From: Mumia flava | GTDB taxonomy: Bacteria; Actinomycetota; Actinomycetes; Propionibacteriales; Nocardioidaceae | DNA: 64,000 nt | Reading direction: 5' to 3' | NCBI RefSeq assembly: GCF_002797495.1 | Contig: NZ_PGEZ01000002.1 | Location: 372,001 to 436,000 of the forward strand | Shown here: piece by piece, positions 16,811 to 25,005 of the stretch | Layout of the letters: each line of letters begins with the position of its first letter | Position numbering within the stretch: the first letter of the stretch is position 1 | Made by a program: the position numbers and the translations under genes | Notes under the pieces: generated by a model | What the model was told of the DNA's origin: nothing | The model's database searches: none | The model's input: only the letters and a program-made list of their open reading frames with translations

Positions 16811-17944
16811 ATGCGCAGCATGCTCGCGACCTGCGTCGCCGCAGTGTCGACCGCTCTCGTCCTCACCGCGGCGCCGGGCGCCGTCGCCACCCCGGCACCC
16901 GACCGCGGCCACGGCCTGGACCGCCACGGGCACGGCAATCACTCCGGTCATGGCAACCACCACGGTCACGGCCCTCACGTCCGTACCGACTTCGACCTCC
17001 AGGCCCACCGCGGCGGGATCGGCATGACCACGGAGTCGACGGTCGCCGGCTTCGCGAAGGCGCTGTCGCTCGGTGTCAGCACGCTCGAGCTCGACACCCA
17101 GGTGACCAAGGACCGCAAGGTCGTCGTCACCCACGACCGCCGCGTCTCCGCCACCGTCTGCCGCGACACGGATCCGGTCACGCCCGGCGACCCCCAGTTC
17201 CCGTACGTCGGGAAGTACATCAAGGACCTCACGCTCGCCCAGATCAAGACCATGGACTGCGGCTACCAGCAGAAGCCCGGCTTCCCCCAGCAGGAGGTCG
17301 TCGCCGGCGCCCGGATGGCCGAGCTCAGCGACGTCTTCGACCTGGTCAAGGCGAGGCGCGCGTGGGGCGTTCGGCTCAACATCGAGACCAAGGTCGAGGC
17401 AGGAGCTCCGGAGGAGACCGCCCCGCGACCGATCTTCGTACGCCGAGTCGCGCAGGAGATCCGTCGGTCGGGCCTGAGCCGACTCGTCACGATCCAGTCG
17501 TTCGACTGGGGCGCGCTCAAGCTGATGCACCGGATCTCACCCCGACTGCCGCTCGTGGCCCTGACGAACTACGACTTCCTCCAGGTCGGACAGCCCGGCG
17601 CCTCACCGTGGCTCGGCGGCATCGACGCCGACGACTTCGGGGGCGACTTCGTCCGCGCCGCCGCGTCCATCGACGGCGTGACGACGCTCTCGCCGAACTA
17701 CGGCTTCCCGCAGAACGGCACGGTCGACCAGCAGGGATTCGAGTTCTACGTGACTGAGCGGATGGTCCGCGACGCGCACCACCGCGGCCTGGACGTCGTC
17801 CCGTGGACGTGCGACGACATGCCGACGGTCGCCGCGCTGATGGACATGGGGGTGGACGGCATCATCACCGACTACCCGAACCGGGTGCGGGACCTGATGG
17901 CCGAGCGCGGCCTCGACCGGCCGCGCGCCTACCCGGCGCTCTGA
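16811..17944 (+). CDS. Secreted glycerophosphodiester phosphodiesterase
   Basis: 377 residues. A signal peptide (residues 1-26) is followed by a histidine-rich linker (residues 31-56, about ten His) and then the GDPD TIM barrel. Key residues are visible: H66-R67 in QAHRGG, E75 (TTEST), E93 and D95 (TLELDTQV) and H108 (VVTHDR); the C-terminal GVDGIITDYPNRVRDL is also standard. It cleaves glycerophosphodiesters outside the cell to release glycerol-3-phosphate, a phosphorus source. The His-rich linker could bind metal near the metal-dependent active site. AAGGAGAT precedes the ATG; a PHO-like box and a strong terminator flank it. Confidence 0.88.
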   Translation: MRSMLATCVAAVSTALVLTAAPGAVATPAPDRGHGLDRHGHGNHSGHGNHHGHGPHVRTDFDLQAHRGGIGMTTESTVAGFAKALSLGVSTLELDTQVTKDRKVVVTHDRRVSATVCRDTDPVTPGDPQFPYVGKYIKDLTLAQIKTMDCGYQQKPGFPQQEVVAGARMAELSDVFDLVKARRAWGVRLNIETKVEAGAPEETAPRPIFVRRVAQEIRRSGLSRLVTIQSFDWGALKLMHRISPRLPLVALTNYDFLQVGQPGASPWLGGIDADDFGGDFVRAAASIDGVTTLSPNYGFPQNGTVDQQGFEFYVTERMVRDAHHRGLDVVPWTCDDMPTVAALMDMGVDGIITDYPNRVRDLMAERGLDRPRAYPAL

Positions 17945-17960
17945 CGAGCACGGCACTCTC

Positions 17961-17995
17961 CGGCGGGTGATCACCGAGATGGTGGTCACCCGCCG
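17961..17995. terminator. Strong hairpin terminator after the glycerophosphodiesterase
   Basis: A 15-bp inverted repeat (CGGCGGGTGATCACC / GGTGGTCACCCGCCG, one G-T pair) with a 5-base loop. It starts 17 bases after the stop and may also act on the convergent DUF4262 gene. Confidence 0.75.
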
Positions 17996-18134
17996 TGACT
18001 TCTCCGACCGGATCACCGAGATCGACATCATCCATCCAGGGCGTGCCGTGTGTCCTCGTCCTTCCGCACAGCGCGGCGAGCCGAGCTCGGGCAGCGGACC
18101 GCGCCACGCCGTACGGCGGGGACACGCGCGTGGG

Positions 18135-18627
18135 TCACCAGGGCCCGAGGAGCGGCTGGTGCTCCTCGCAGTGCTCGGACCCGGGCTCGCCGGGAAGGCG
18201 GTTCTGCTGGTCCGGCCACACGAGCTGCAGCGCCGGGATCGGCGGACGTCCCGGGTTGGTAGAGCACGTTGGCCCAGATGAGTTCGCGTGACGAGTCGGC
18301 GACGTCGATCAGCCTCCCGCGGTACGGCGCGGAGAGGGCGATCTCGTCCCCGTGGACGAACCGCCGTCCCTCGCGCACCTCGTCGCCGAGCTGATTGAGG
18401 ATGCGCGCCGCCGGCTCGGCACGGAGACCGCAGACGATGAGCTCAGGATGCCCGTCGTAGCGGGTCAGGCCGACGGTGTAGCCGAACGTGAACTCCTCCT
18501 CGACATGATGGTTGAGGCACGTCGGGTCGTCGCAGCCGTCGCCGACGTGCTGGATCGCCCAGCCGAACTCGTCGATGCGGTCGCGGACGCTGAGGGCCAT
18601 ACGTTCCTTGGTGGCGCGGCTCGGCAT
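18135..18627 (-). pseudogene. DUF4262 family gene with a single-base frameshift near the 3' end
   Basis: From ATG 18627 the reading MALSVRDRIDEFGWAIQHVG ... FTFGYTVGLTRYDGHPELIV is a clear DUF4262 protein. After SSRELIWANVLYQPGTSADP the frame derails. Removing one base from the GGG at about 18234-18236 restores the expected ending (PALQLVWPDQQNRLPGEPG, then EHCEEHQPLLGPW) with a TGA at 18135-18137, giving about 163 residues. So the gene is intact except for one inserted G/C. It could be a recent mutation or a homopolymer sequence error; as written the protein gains an unrelated arginine-rich tail to 18028. Function of DUF4262 is unknown. Confidence 0.75.
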
Positions 18628-18784
18628 GAGATCTCCTCGCGGTCGGAGTGGATGCCACGACCGTAGGAGGCGCTACTGACACATCTGTTCGAATCACGTG
18701 CGCGTGGTCGCCTGCGCAACCTCGTCCAGCGCCCTCCGCGCCCGGTCGGACTCGGCGCGTCGCGACCGCTTCTCCCAGCGGGGT

Positions 18785-19018
18785 ATGCGTACCACGCTCG
18801 ACATCGACGACGATGTCCTTCAGGCCGTGAAGGAGCGTGCCCGCCGCACCCGGCGCAGCGCCGGCTCCGTCCTCTCGGAGCTCGCCCGGGAGTCGCTCAC
18901 GCGTGGCGACGCGAATCAGCCCGACGACGAGTTCTTCGGCTTCGCCCCGCTCCCGCACCGCGGCGAGGTCGTCTCGAACCGCCTGCTCGACGAGCTCCGC
19001 GAGGAGATCGGCGAGTGA
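18785..19018 (+). CDS. vapB: VapB-type ribbon-helix-helix antitoxin
   Basis: 77 residues from the ATG at 18785. MRTTLDIDDDVLQAVKERAR followed by RSAGSVLSELARESL is the ribbon-helix-helix DNA-binding fold of VapB antitoxins, and the C-terminal FFGFAPLPHRGEVVSN is the toxin-wrapping tail seen in this family. It would bind and silence the PIN-domain toxin downstream and autorepress the promoter. The stop overlaps the toxin start (GTGA). Confidence 0.85.
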   Translation: MRTTLDIDDDVLQAVKERARRTRRSAGSVLSELARESLTRGDANQPDDEFFGFAPLPHRGEVVSNRLLDELREEIGE

Positions 19019-19444
19019 GGGCGCTGCTCGACGTCAACGTGCTCCTCGCCCTCCTCGACCGCGATCACGCCGACCATGCACGCGCGCGGGCCTGGTTGAC
19101 GACCGAGATCGGCTACGGATGGGCCTCCTGCCCGATCACCCAGAAACGGGTTCGCCCGCATCATCGGTCAGCCGCGCTACCCGAGTCCGGTGCCGGCCTC
19201 CCACGCCATCGCATCGCTGGCCCGCGCCTGCGCGACCGAGCACCACGAGTTCTGGGCGAACGACCGCAGCCTGCTCGACGGAGCGTTCATCGAGAGCACA
19301 CGGATCCACGGCCCCCGTCAGGTGACCGACCTCTACCTCCTGGCCGCGGCGGTCGCGCGCGGCGGCCGGCTGGCCACCTTCGACCGATCGATCCCGCTGT
19401 CCGCCGTACCGGGTGCCACCGACGAGCATCTCGTGCAGGTGTGA
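19015..19444 (+). pseudogene. vapC: VapC PIN-domain toxin gene with a single-base frameshift
   Basis: Starts with MRALLDVNVLLALLDRDHAD (PIN domain, first acidic residue D6) at GTG 19015. The expected text WASCPITQNGFARII requires CAGAACGGG; the sequence has an extra A (CAGAAACGGG, about 19142-19146). Beyond that the +1 frame continues correctly (PSPVPASHAIASLARACATEHHEFW ... VTDLYLLAAAVARGGRLATFDRSI, with late PIN residues) to a TGA at 19444, giving about 142 residues. As written the toxin is inactivated after about 44 residues while the antitoxin is intact. The insertion may be real toxin decay or a sequence error. Confidence 0.8.
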
Positions 19445-20137
19445 TCAGGTCGCGCCGGTCGCGATCACCGGGACGAACACCGCGACCATCACCGCCGCCG
19501 TGATCTCGTCGACCGCCTTCTTCACCGCGTCGCCCGCCCAGGAGCTCTCAGCGATCTCCTCCGCCCGCGCCTTGGCCGCCTTACGCTGGTCGCGCGGCAC
19601 GAGGTGAGCGACGCTGCCCTCACCGGCGACGGAGATCAGGGCCGCCGTCCGCGGTGACGGCTCCGCGCCGTCGAGCAGCACGGCGACGCACTCCTCGCGC
19701 ACGCGGACCTCGTGCGAGGAGTCCTCGGCCGGCCACCGCGTGGTCGGGAAGATCCCCCGCACACGCAGCTCCTCGCGCCGCAGCACGCCGCGCTCCGCCA
19801 GGTCCGCGAGCAGCCGGTCGCGGAGACCCTTGCCGAGCGGGCTGATGAGGTCCTTCGGCTTGCGCGGCTTCTCGGCGACCCGTACGAGCGCGTCGTCGAG
19901 CACCGCACTGCCGGTGGGGGCGGCATCGACGACCACGACGCGGCCGGCCTTCACGCGCGTGCCGCCGGACTCGGCGACGACAGGTCCGTCCTCCCGCACG
20001 ACGTCGACCCGCCCATCCAGCGCCAGCTCGATCAGCAGCGCGCCGGCGAGCCGGTAGTCGAGGTGGTACGCGTCGGACTGCGCCTTGCCGCTCTCGTCGT
20101 CGTAGGCGAGCAGAAGGAGGTCCTCGGCGATCAGCAT
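19445..20137 (-). CDS. GPP34 (Golgi phosphoprotein 3-like) family protein
   Basis: 230 residues. MLIAEDLLLLAYDDESGK, then YRLAGALLIELALDGRV and LISPLGKGLRDRLLADLAERGVLRREE are the recognised GPP34 pattern: an all-helical fold that binds phosphoinositides in eukaryotes. Actinobacterial members are of unknown function, possibly membrane-lipid associated. The C-terminus ends in a hydrophobic helix (AAVMVAVFVPVIATGA). It converges on the VapC gene with no space between the stops and is divergent from the patatin gene. Confidence 0.85.
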   Translation of the reverse strand: MLIAEDLLLLAYDDESGKAQSDAYHLDYRLAGALLIELALDGRVDVVREDGPVVAESGGTRVKAGRVVVVDAAPTGSAVLDDALVRVAEKPRKPKDLISPLGKGLRDRLLADLAERGVLRREELRVRGIFPTTRWPAEDSSHEVRVREECVAVLLDGAEPSPRTAALISVAGEGSVAHLVPRDQRKAAKARAEEIAESSWAGDAVKKAVDEITAAVMVAVFVPVIATGAT

Positions 20138-20193
20138 GCCCCCAGTCTGTCGTACGACGGACCGCGCCTCGATCGTGCGATCGCCGTGAGAGC

Positions 20194-21024
20194 ATGACGT
20201 CCGTGACGATCGGCTTCGTACTCGGTGGCGGCGGGGTCCGCGGCGCCGTCCACGTAGGGATGCTCAAGGCCCTGTTCGAGACCGGCGTCCGGCCCGATGT
20301 CGTGGTGGGGACGTCCATCGGCGCCATCACCGGCGTAGCCGTAGCCGCGGAGCCGGAGCCGTCCGTGATCGACCGGCTCACCGAGGCGTGGTCGTCGCGA
20401 GCGGCCGGCGCGGTGTACGGCGACCCGTGGTACCGCCAGCTGCGACGTGCCGCCCGGTCGCGCATCCACCTCTACGACCCCGAACCGCTGCGGGACCTGA
20501 TCAGGGATGCGGCGCAGGGCCGCGACACCTTCGAGGCGCTGGAGGTGCCGCTCGTGGTGTCGGCCGCGTCGATCGAGCGCTCCCGAGAAACGTGGTTCGA
20601 CTCGGGACCGCTGGTGGAGGCCGTCCTCGCGTCGGCGTCCGTGCCGGGCGCGCTCCCGCCGACGCGGATCGGCGACGAGCACTTCCTCGACGGCGGGCTG
20701 GTCGACTCGATCCCGCTCGGCGAGGCCGTGCGCCGGGGTGCGACCACCGTCTACGTGCTGCAGGTCGGCCGGATCGAGGAGCCCCTCACGGCGCCGCGAA
20801 CACCGGCGGACGTCGCCCGGGTGAGCTTCGAGATCGCACGCCGGCACCGCTTCTTCCGCGAGCTCGAGGACACCCCTGACGACGTCACCGTGCACGTGCT
20901 GCCGACCGGCGGTGCGCTGCCCGGAGACGAGCGGCTGGGCGCGTTCCGTCGCATGGACACGACGGAGCTGCGGATCCAGCGGGCGTACGCGAGTGCGCGC
21001 GACTACCTCACCAGGAGTCGGTGA
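20194..21024 (+). CDS. Patatin-like phospholipase
   Basis: 276 residues. The glycine-rich oxyanion loop GGGGVRG (residues 11-17), the nucleophile elbow GTSIG with S41 and the catalytic D166 in DGGLVDSIP form the Ser-Asp dyad of patatin lipases. Such enzymes hydrolyse acyl chains from phospholipids. The gene overlaps the start of a lysophospholipid acyltransferase, so one enzyme may deacylate and the other reacylate membrane lipids; this coupling is inference. The start is an ATG 57 bases from the divergent GPP34 start. Confidence 0.88.
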   Translation: MTSVTIGFVLGGGGVRGAVHVGMLKALFETGVRPDVVVGTSIGAITGVAVAAEPEPSVIDRLTEAWSSRAAGAVYGDPWYRQLRRAARSRIHLYDPEPLRDLIRDAAQGRDTFEALEVPLVVSAASIERSRETWFDSGPLVEAVLASASVPGALPPTRIGDEHFLDGGLVDSIPLGEAVRRGATTVYVLQVGRIEEPLTAPRTPADVARVSFEIARRHRFFRELEDTPDDVTVHVLPTGGALPGDERLGAFRRMDTTELRIQRAYASARDYLTRSR

Positions 21025-22073
21025 TGGCACCTCCTCCCCTGCTCGTACGCCGCCTCGTGCTGGCGCCGCTGGTCGTGCTGCTCGCGATCGTGGTCGTCCC
21101 CACCACGCTGATGTTCGCGCTCGTGGTCGGCGCGGCGCTGACCTGGGTGCTGCCCGGCCGGCTGCGGGTCGTCCGGGCGCTGTGGATGCTGGCGTTCTAC
21201 ATCGTGTGGGACGCCGCCGCGCTCGTCGCGCTCTTCGGCCTGTGGGTCGCGTCCGGCTTCGGGCTGGCGATGCGGCAACCGTGGTGCCGCAGGGCGCACG
21301 TCGCCCTGATGCGCCGGATGCTCGCGCTGTTCTTCTGGCAGGCGCGGTGGACGTTGCGGCTGCGGATCATCGCCGACGTCGGCGACGGCACCGGAGCCGA
21401 CGACGTACCGCTCCCCGACGCGCCGCTGGTCGTCGTGAGCCGGCACGCCGGTCCCGGGGACTCCTTCATCCTCGTGAACTGGCTGCTCGCCGAGCACGAC
21501 CGCGTCCCGGCGATCGTCCTCAAGGACACGCTGCAGTGGGATCCCGCGATCGACGTGCTGCTCCACCGGCTGCCCTCGGCGTTCGTCACCCCGGCCCGGC
21601 GTCGCCGGCCGGGCCAGCCGTCGACCCGCGAGACCATCGCTCGCGTCGCGGCGGACATGGGCCCGCAGGACGCCCTGGTGCTCTTCCACGAGGGCGGCAA
21701 CGTGACCCCCCGTCGCCGGACCGCACGGATCGCGGCGCTCCGCGACGGCGGGCAGGAGGCCCTCGCCGTCCGCGCCAAGGCGATGCCGAACGTGATGGCG
21801 CCCCACGCCGGCGGGTTCGCGACCGCGCTCGACGCCGCCCCGCAGGCCTCCGTCCTCGTGGTCGCGCACACCGGGCTGGAGCGGCTGGTCACGCTGAAGG
21901 ACATCTGGCGCGAGCTCCCGATGGACAAGACGATCACGCTCGGCGGATGGCTGACGTCGTCCGGCGACCTGCCGCCCGACGGCGTCAGCCGCGCTGCGTG
22001 GCTCTTCGACCAGTGGGCCGGTGTCGACGCCTGGATCACCGCCCAGAACCGACAGCTCGAACCGGAGGCGTGA
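21024..22073 (+). CDS. PlsC-family lysophospholipid acyltransferase
   Basis: 349 residues from ATG 21024 (a GTG three bases earlier is the alternative); CCAGGAG lies upstream. Two or three hydrophobic N-terminal segments anchor it in the membrane. The acyltransferase motif is H141-A-G-P-G-D146 (HX4D) in VSRHAGPGDSF, and FHEGGNVTPRR corresponds to the acceptor-binding EG motif. It would acylate a lysophosphatidate-like acceptor at the inner membrane face. Its 3' end overlaps the convergent glycosylase gene by 38 bases. Confidence 0.82.
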   Translation: MAPPPLLVRRLVLAPLVVLLAIVVVPTTLMFALVVGAALTWVLPGRLRVVRALWMLAFYIVWDAAALVALFGLWVASGFGLAMRQPWCRRAHVALMRRMLALFFWQARWTLRLRIIADVGDGTGADDVPLPDAPLVVVSRHAGPGDSFILVNWLLAEHDRVPAIVLKDTLQWDPAIDVLLHRLPSAFVTPARRRRPGQPSTRETIARVAADMGPQDALVLFHEGGNVTPRRRTARIAALRDGGQEALAVRAKAMPNVMAPHAGGFATALDAAPQASVLVVAHTGLERLVTLKDIWRELPMDKTITLGGWLTSSGDLPPDGVSRAAWLFDQWAGVDAWITAQNRQLEPEA

Positions 22074-22746
22074 CCCCCGCACCGGCCGCCTCGCGCAGCA
22101 CGCGCAGGGTGATCTCGCCGTTCTTCTCACCCGTGCCCGCGTTCGTGAGGCTCCACGCCCGCGGGCTCGGGTGCGGACACGCCAGCACCCGCAGGCCGTC
22201 CTCGAGCTCGGGGAGCGCACCGGCGGCGCGAGCCCACGCCGTACGCGCCTGGTTGCCGAGGAGGACGACGGTGTCGAGGTTCGGGAGCAGATCGAGGGTC
22301 TGACGGAGGTACGGCGCCGCCCGCCGCGCCTCCCCTGCGACCGACCGGTCCTTGCCGCCGACGGCCTTCGCGGGGTCCTGCGCCCACCACGGGATCACGT
22401 TCCAGTGCAGCGTGTCGGCGTAAGCAAGGCCAGCCTCTTCGCAGGCCGCGAACGTGTTGCCGTCGGTGCGGTCGTTGTTGTGCCGGCTGATCATCCGGGT
22501 CCCGATCGCCGCGACCTCGTACGGGTCGCGCTGCAGCAGCAGGACGCGCGCCTTGGTCCCTCCGCTCTCCGGGTCGAGCTGCGGCACGTGCTCGTCGAGC
22601 CGCTCGCCGATGTCGCGCGCGAGGGCGTTCAGCGGGGCGACGTGCGGGTCGTCCGCGCGGGCCCGTCTCGCCGCGATCGAGCCGGGGATGTACGTGTCGT
22701 CGAGCAGCAGTCCGGCGTCGTACGCGCCGCGGTTGAGGATCGTCAT
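22036..22746 (-). CDS. Uracil-DNA glycosylase-superfamily protein
   Basis: 236 residues from ATG 22746. The early KARVLLLQRDPYEVAAIGTRMIS, the central TLHWNVIPWW, and the late LGNQARTAW and LACPHPSPRAWSL segments follow the layout of the uracil-DNA glycosylase superfamily, with PHPSP as the C-terminal active-site loop. These enzymes excise uracil or mismatched bases from DNA, but the subfamily is not one of the well-studied classes, so the substrate is uncertain. It overlaps the PlsC gene tail-to-tail. Confidence 0.7.
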   Translation of the reverse strand: MTILNRGAYDAGLLLDDTYIPGSIAARRARADDPHVAPLNALARDIGERLDEHVPQLDPESGGTKARVLLLQRDPYEVAAIGTRMISRHNNDRTDGNTFAACEEAGLAYADTLHWNVIPWWAQDPAKAVGGKDRSVAGEARRAAPYLRQTLDLLPNLDTVVLLGNQARTAWARAAGALPELEDGLRVLACPHPSPRAWSLTNAGTGEKNGEITLRVLREAAGAGVTPPVRAVGSGR

Positions 22747-22890
22747 GGTCCGGCAGCGTAGGCGCGCACGGCGACGTCCCGCGCCCGTTGTCCACAGGGG
22801 CGGACGTCCGCCGATGAGATCGCCGCCCGGCCCCGGTCGTACGGGTGGGCGGACCGACCGCCTTGCAGACCTGGGCCAGCGGAGGCAACC

Positions 22891-23838
22891 ATGAGCAGCA
22901 TGACCGGTATCCGGCAGAGGATCGTCCCGAACATCTGGTGCAACGGCAACGCCGAGGAGGCCGGCCGGTTCTACGCCGACGCGCTGCCCGACACGACGTA
23001 CGAGGTCGAGGCGCGCTATCCCGAGGAAGGGCTGGAGGACTTCCAGCACGACCTTGCCGGCGCTGCGCTCACCGTCGCGGTCGTGGTGTCGGGGACGCGG
23101 CTGACCCTGATCAACGCCGGCCCGGAGTTCCGGCCGACGCCGGCGATCTCGTTCATGCTGAACTTCGACCCGCTGCTCTTCGGTGGCGCGAACGCCGAGG
23201 GCCAGGAGGCGGCCCGGCGAGCGCTGGATGCGACCTGGGCTGCGCTGGCCGACGGCGGGCTCGTGCGGATGGAGCTCGGCGAGTACCCGTTCGCTGCGCG
23301 CTACGGCTGGGTCGAGGACCGCTTCGGCGTCAACTGGCAGCTGATGCTCACCGACCCCGCAGGCGATCCGCGCCCGTTCGTCGTCCCGGCGCTGATGTTC
23401 GGTGGCGCGGCGCAGGACAAGGCGGCCGAGGCCGCGGACTTCTACGTCGACATGTTCGAGGACACGCCCGGCGGCACCGAGGTCGGCAACCGCTCGCCCT
23501 ACGGCGTCCCGACCGGACCGGCGAGTGCCGACGCCCTCGCGTACGGCGAGCTGCGGATCGGCGACCAGTGGCTGATGGCGTCCGACTACGGCGCCGACCA
23601 CGATTTCGGGTTCGGCGAGGGCGTCTCGCTCGAGGTGCAGTGCGACGACCAGGCCGAGATCGACCGGCTCTGGGACGCGCTGTCGGCCGTCCCCGAGGCC
23701 GAGCAGTGCGGGTGGGCCAAGGACCCCTACGGCGTGAGCTGGCAGATCGTCCCCGCGAACATGGCCGAGCTGATGGCACGCCCGCAGGCGTTCGAGCACA
23801 TGATGGGCATGAAGAAGCTCGTGATCGACGACTTCTGA
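22891..23838 (+). CDS. Double VOC (PhnB/glyoxalase-like) domain protein
   Basis: 315 residues made of two repeated VOC modules, residues about 8-155 and 165-305. Each begins with a VPNIWCNGNAEEAGRFYADAL- or PALMFGGAAQDKAAEAADFYVDMF-like segment and ends in GWVEDRFGVNWQ or GWAKDPYGVSWQIVP, the conserved pattern of the PhnB / demethylubiquinone-methyltransferase-like VOC family. No catalytic role is established for most members; binding or modification of a small molecule is likely. It has its own promoter region and two hairpins downstream. Confidence 0.8.
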   Translation: MSSMTGIRQRIVPNIWCNGNAEEAGRFYADALPDTTYEVEARYPEEGLEDFQHDLAGAALTVAVVVSGTRLTLINAGPEFRPTPAISFMLNFDPLLFGGANAEGQEAARRALDATWAALADGGLVRMELGEYPFAARYGWVEDRFGVNWQLMLTDPAGDPRPFVVPALMFGGAAQDKAAEAADFYVDMFEDTPGGTEVGNRSPYGVPTGPASADALAYGELRIGDQWLMASDYGADHDFGFGEGVSLEVQCDDQAEIDRLWDALSAVPEAEQCGWAKDPYGVSWQIVPANMAELMARPQAFEHMMGMKKLVIDDF

Positions 23839-23865
23839 GACGTGCTGGCGTCGCGACGACCACGC

Positions 23866-23963
23866 GGACGTACGATTCCCCGCCTGTGAGGCCGGCGCGG
23901 GTGGGAATCGGCCGGAGTCGTACGTCCGGACGGTCGTCCCGCCGAGCGTACCGACGGGACGAC
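23866..23963. terminator. Pair of hairpins between convergent VOC and M15 peptidase genes
   Basis: First structure: GGACGTACGATTCCC (23866-23880) pairs with GGGAATC (23903-23909) and, after an insert, TCGTACGTCC (23918-23927). Second: a perfect 9-bp repeat GTCGTCCCG / CGGGACGAC (23933-23941 and 23955-23963). Position between two convergent genes supports termination in both directions. Confidence 0.6.
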
Positions 23964-23975
23964 GCGTCCGGGCGG

Positions 23976-24713
23976 TCAGATCCCGCAGGTCGACGCGGAC
24001 CAGTAGCGCGACGACGGCGCGGCGAGGTGGACGTGGTCGTTGTGGTTCGGGTAGCCGGGGCCGAGGATCATGTTGAACCCGTGGTAGCGGGCCCGCTTCG
24101 CGATCGTGCAGAAGCCGTGCGACCCCGCGGCCAGGTCCGCCGCGTCGCCGTAGAGATGGCGGCTGTTCGACGATCCGCCCACCGCGGAGTTGCAGGAGTA
24201 GCTGCGGAATCCGCTGTTCACGTAGATCGCCCGGTCGCCGAGCGCGTGCCGCAGGGCTTGGAGCTTCCACATCGTGACGAGCGCGTTCGCCTTCGCCGTC
24301 GACGCCGAGACGGCGCCACCGGACCAGGAGCTGTTGCAGCGGTTGAGCTCGCCGTAGCTGAAGTTGGCGGGCGTGCAGTCGTTGTCCTGCAGCGCGTAGA
24401 GCTTGGAGTACGTCTGGGGGCCGGCGATGCCGTCGGCGGTCAGTCCGTACGCCTGCTGGAACCGTTTGACCGCCGCCTTCGTGGCGGGGCCGTAGCTGCC
24501 GTCGAGTGCGAGCACGGCGCCGTACGCGGGGTAGCCGGAGACGCGGATCTGTAGCTGGCGGACGTCGGAGCCGCTCGAGCCCTGCGCGAGGGTGCGCGAC
24601 CAGGTGTAGCAGCCGTCGGCGGACGCGGGCGCGGCCGTTCCGACGAGGCCGATGACGGCGGTGGACAGGAGCAGCGCAAGGGCTGCGGCGATGCGTGTGA
24701 GCGATCGAACCAT
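23976..24713 (-). CDS. Secreted M15-type D-Ala-D-Ala carboxypeptidase-like enzyme with peptidoglycan-binding domain
   Basis: 245 residues from ATG 24713, with GGGAGGA 6 bases upstream. Signal peptide (residues 1-32, cleavage after SADG-like region), then a PG_binding_1 domain (residues about 44-107: SDVRQLQIRVSGY ... YGPATKAAVKRFQQAYGLTADGIAGPQT), then an M15 zinc peptidase with SRHLYGDAAD (H186, D193) and DHVHL (H229) as the zinc ligands. It trims peptide stems or cross-links of the cell wall. Six cysteines suggest disulphides in the exported form. Divergent from the X-Pro peptidase gene. Confidence 0.85.
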   Translation of the reverse strand: MVRSLTRIAAALALLLSTAVIGLVGTAAPASADGCYTWSRTLAQGSSGSDVRQLQIRVSGYPAYGAVLALDGSYGPATKAAVKRFQQAYGLTADGIAGPQTYSKLYALQDNDCTPANFSYGELNRCNSSWSGGAVSASTAKANALVTMWKLQALRHALGDRAIYVNSGFRSYSCNSAVGGSSNSRHLYGDAADLAAGSHGFCTIAKRARYHGFNMILGPGYPNHNDHVHLAAPSSRYWSASTCGI

Positions 24714-25005
24714 CGGGGTTCCTCCCAGGGTGAGTTTCACGCTGACGCTCGGATCGTGTCGGGGTCCGGGTGTGCCCGCAAGTCGGTACGGACACGTGTG
24801 ACGCGGGCGATCGACCGGCGGTGACACTGCGGGATCCGTTGCGGCGGCGGGGATCCAGCGCAGTCCGTCGGGCTCGGCGCGGGATCGGGGACCGGTTGCG
24901 TTCACGCGATGTTCGTCCTGCGGCGGCGGGTCCTTCACGCCCGGCGTCACGCGTGTGCGCGCGGTTCGACGTGCGGCGATTCTCTTCCTGGTGAATAGTG
25001 CCGCC

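Noticed and set aside
24714-25005. Possible ydaO (c-di-AMP) riboswitch before the M15 peptidase gene
   Set aside because: Cell-wall hydrolase genes often carry one, and a CCGAGCCCGACG piece is present, but the rest of the conserved core is missing.
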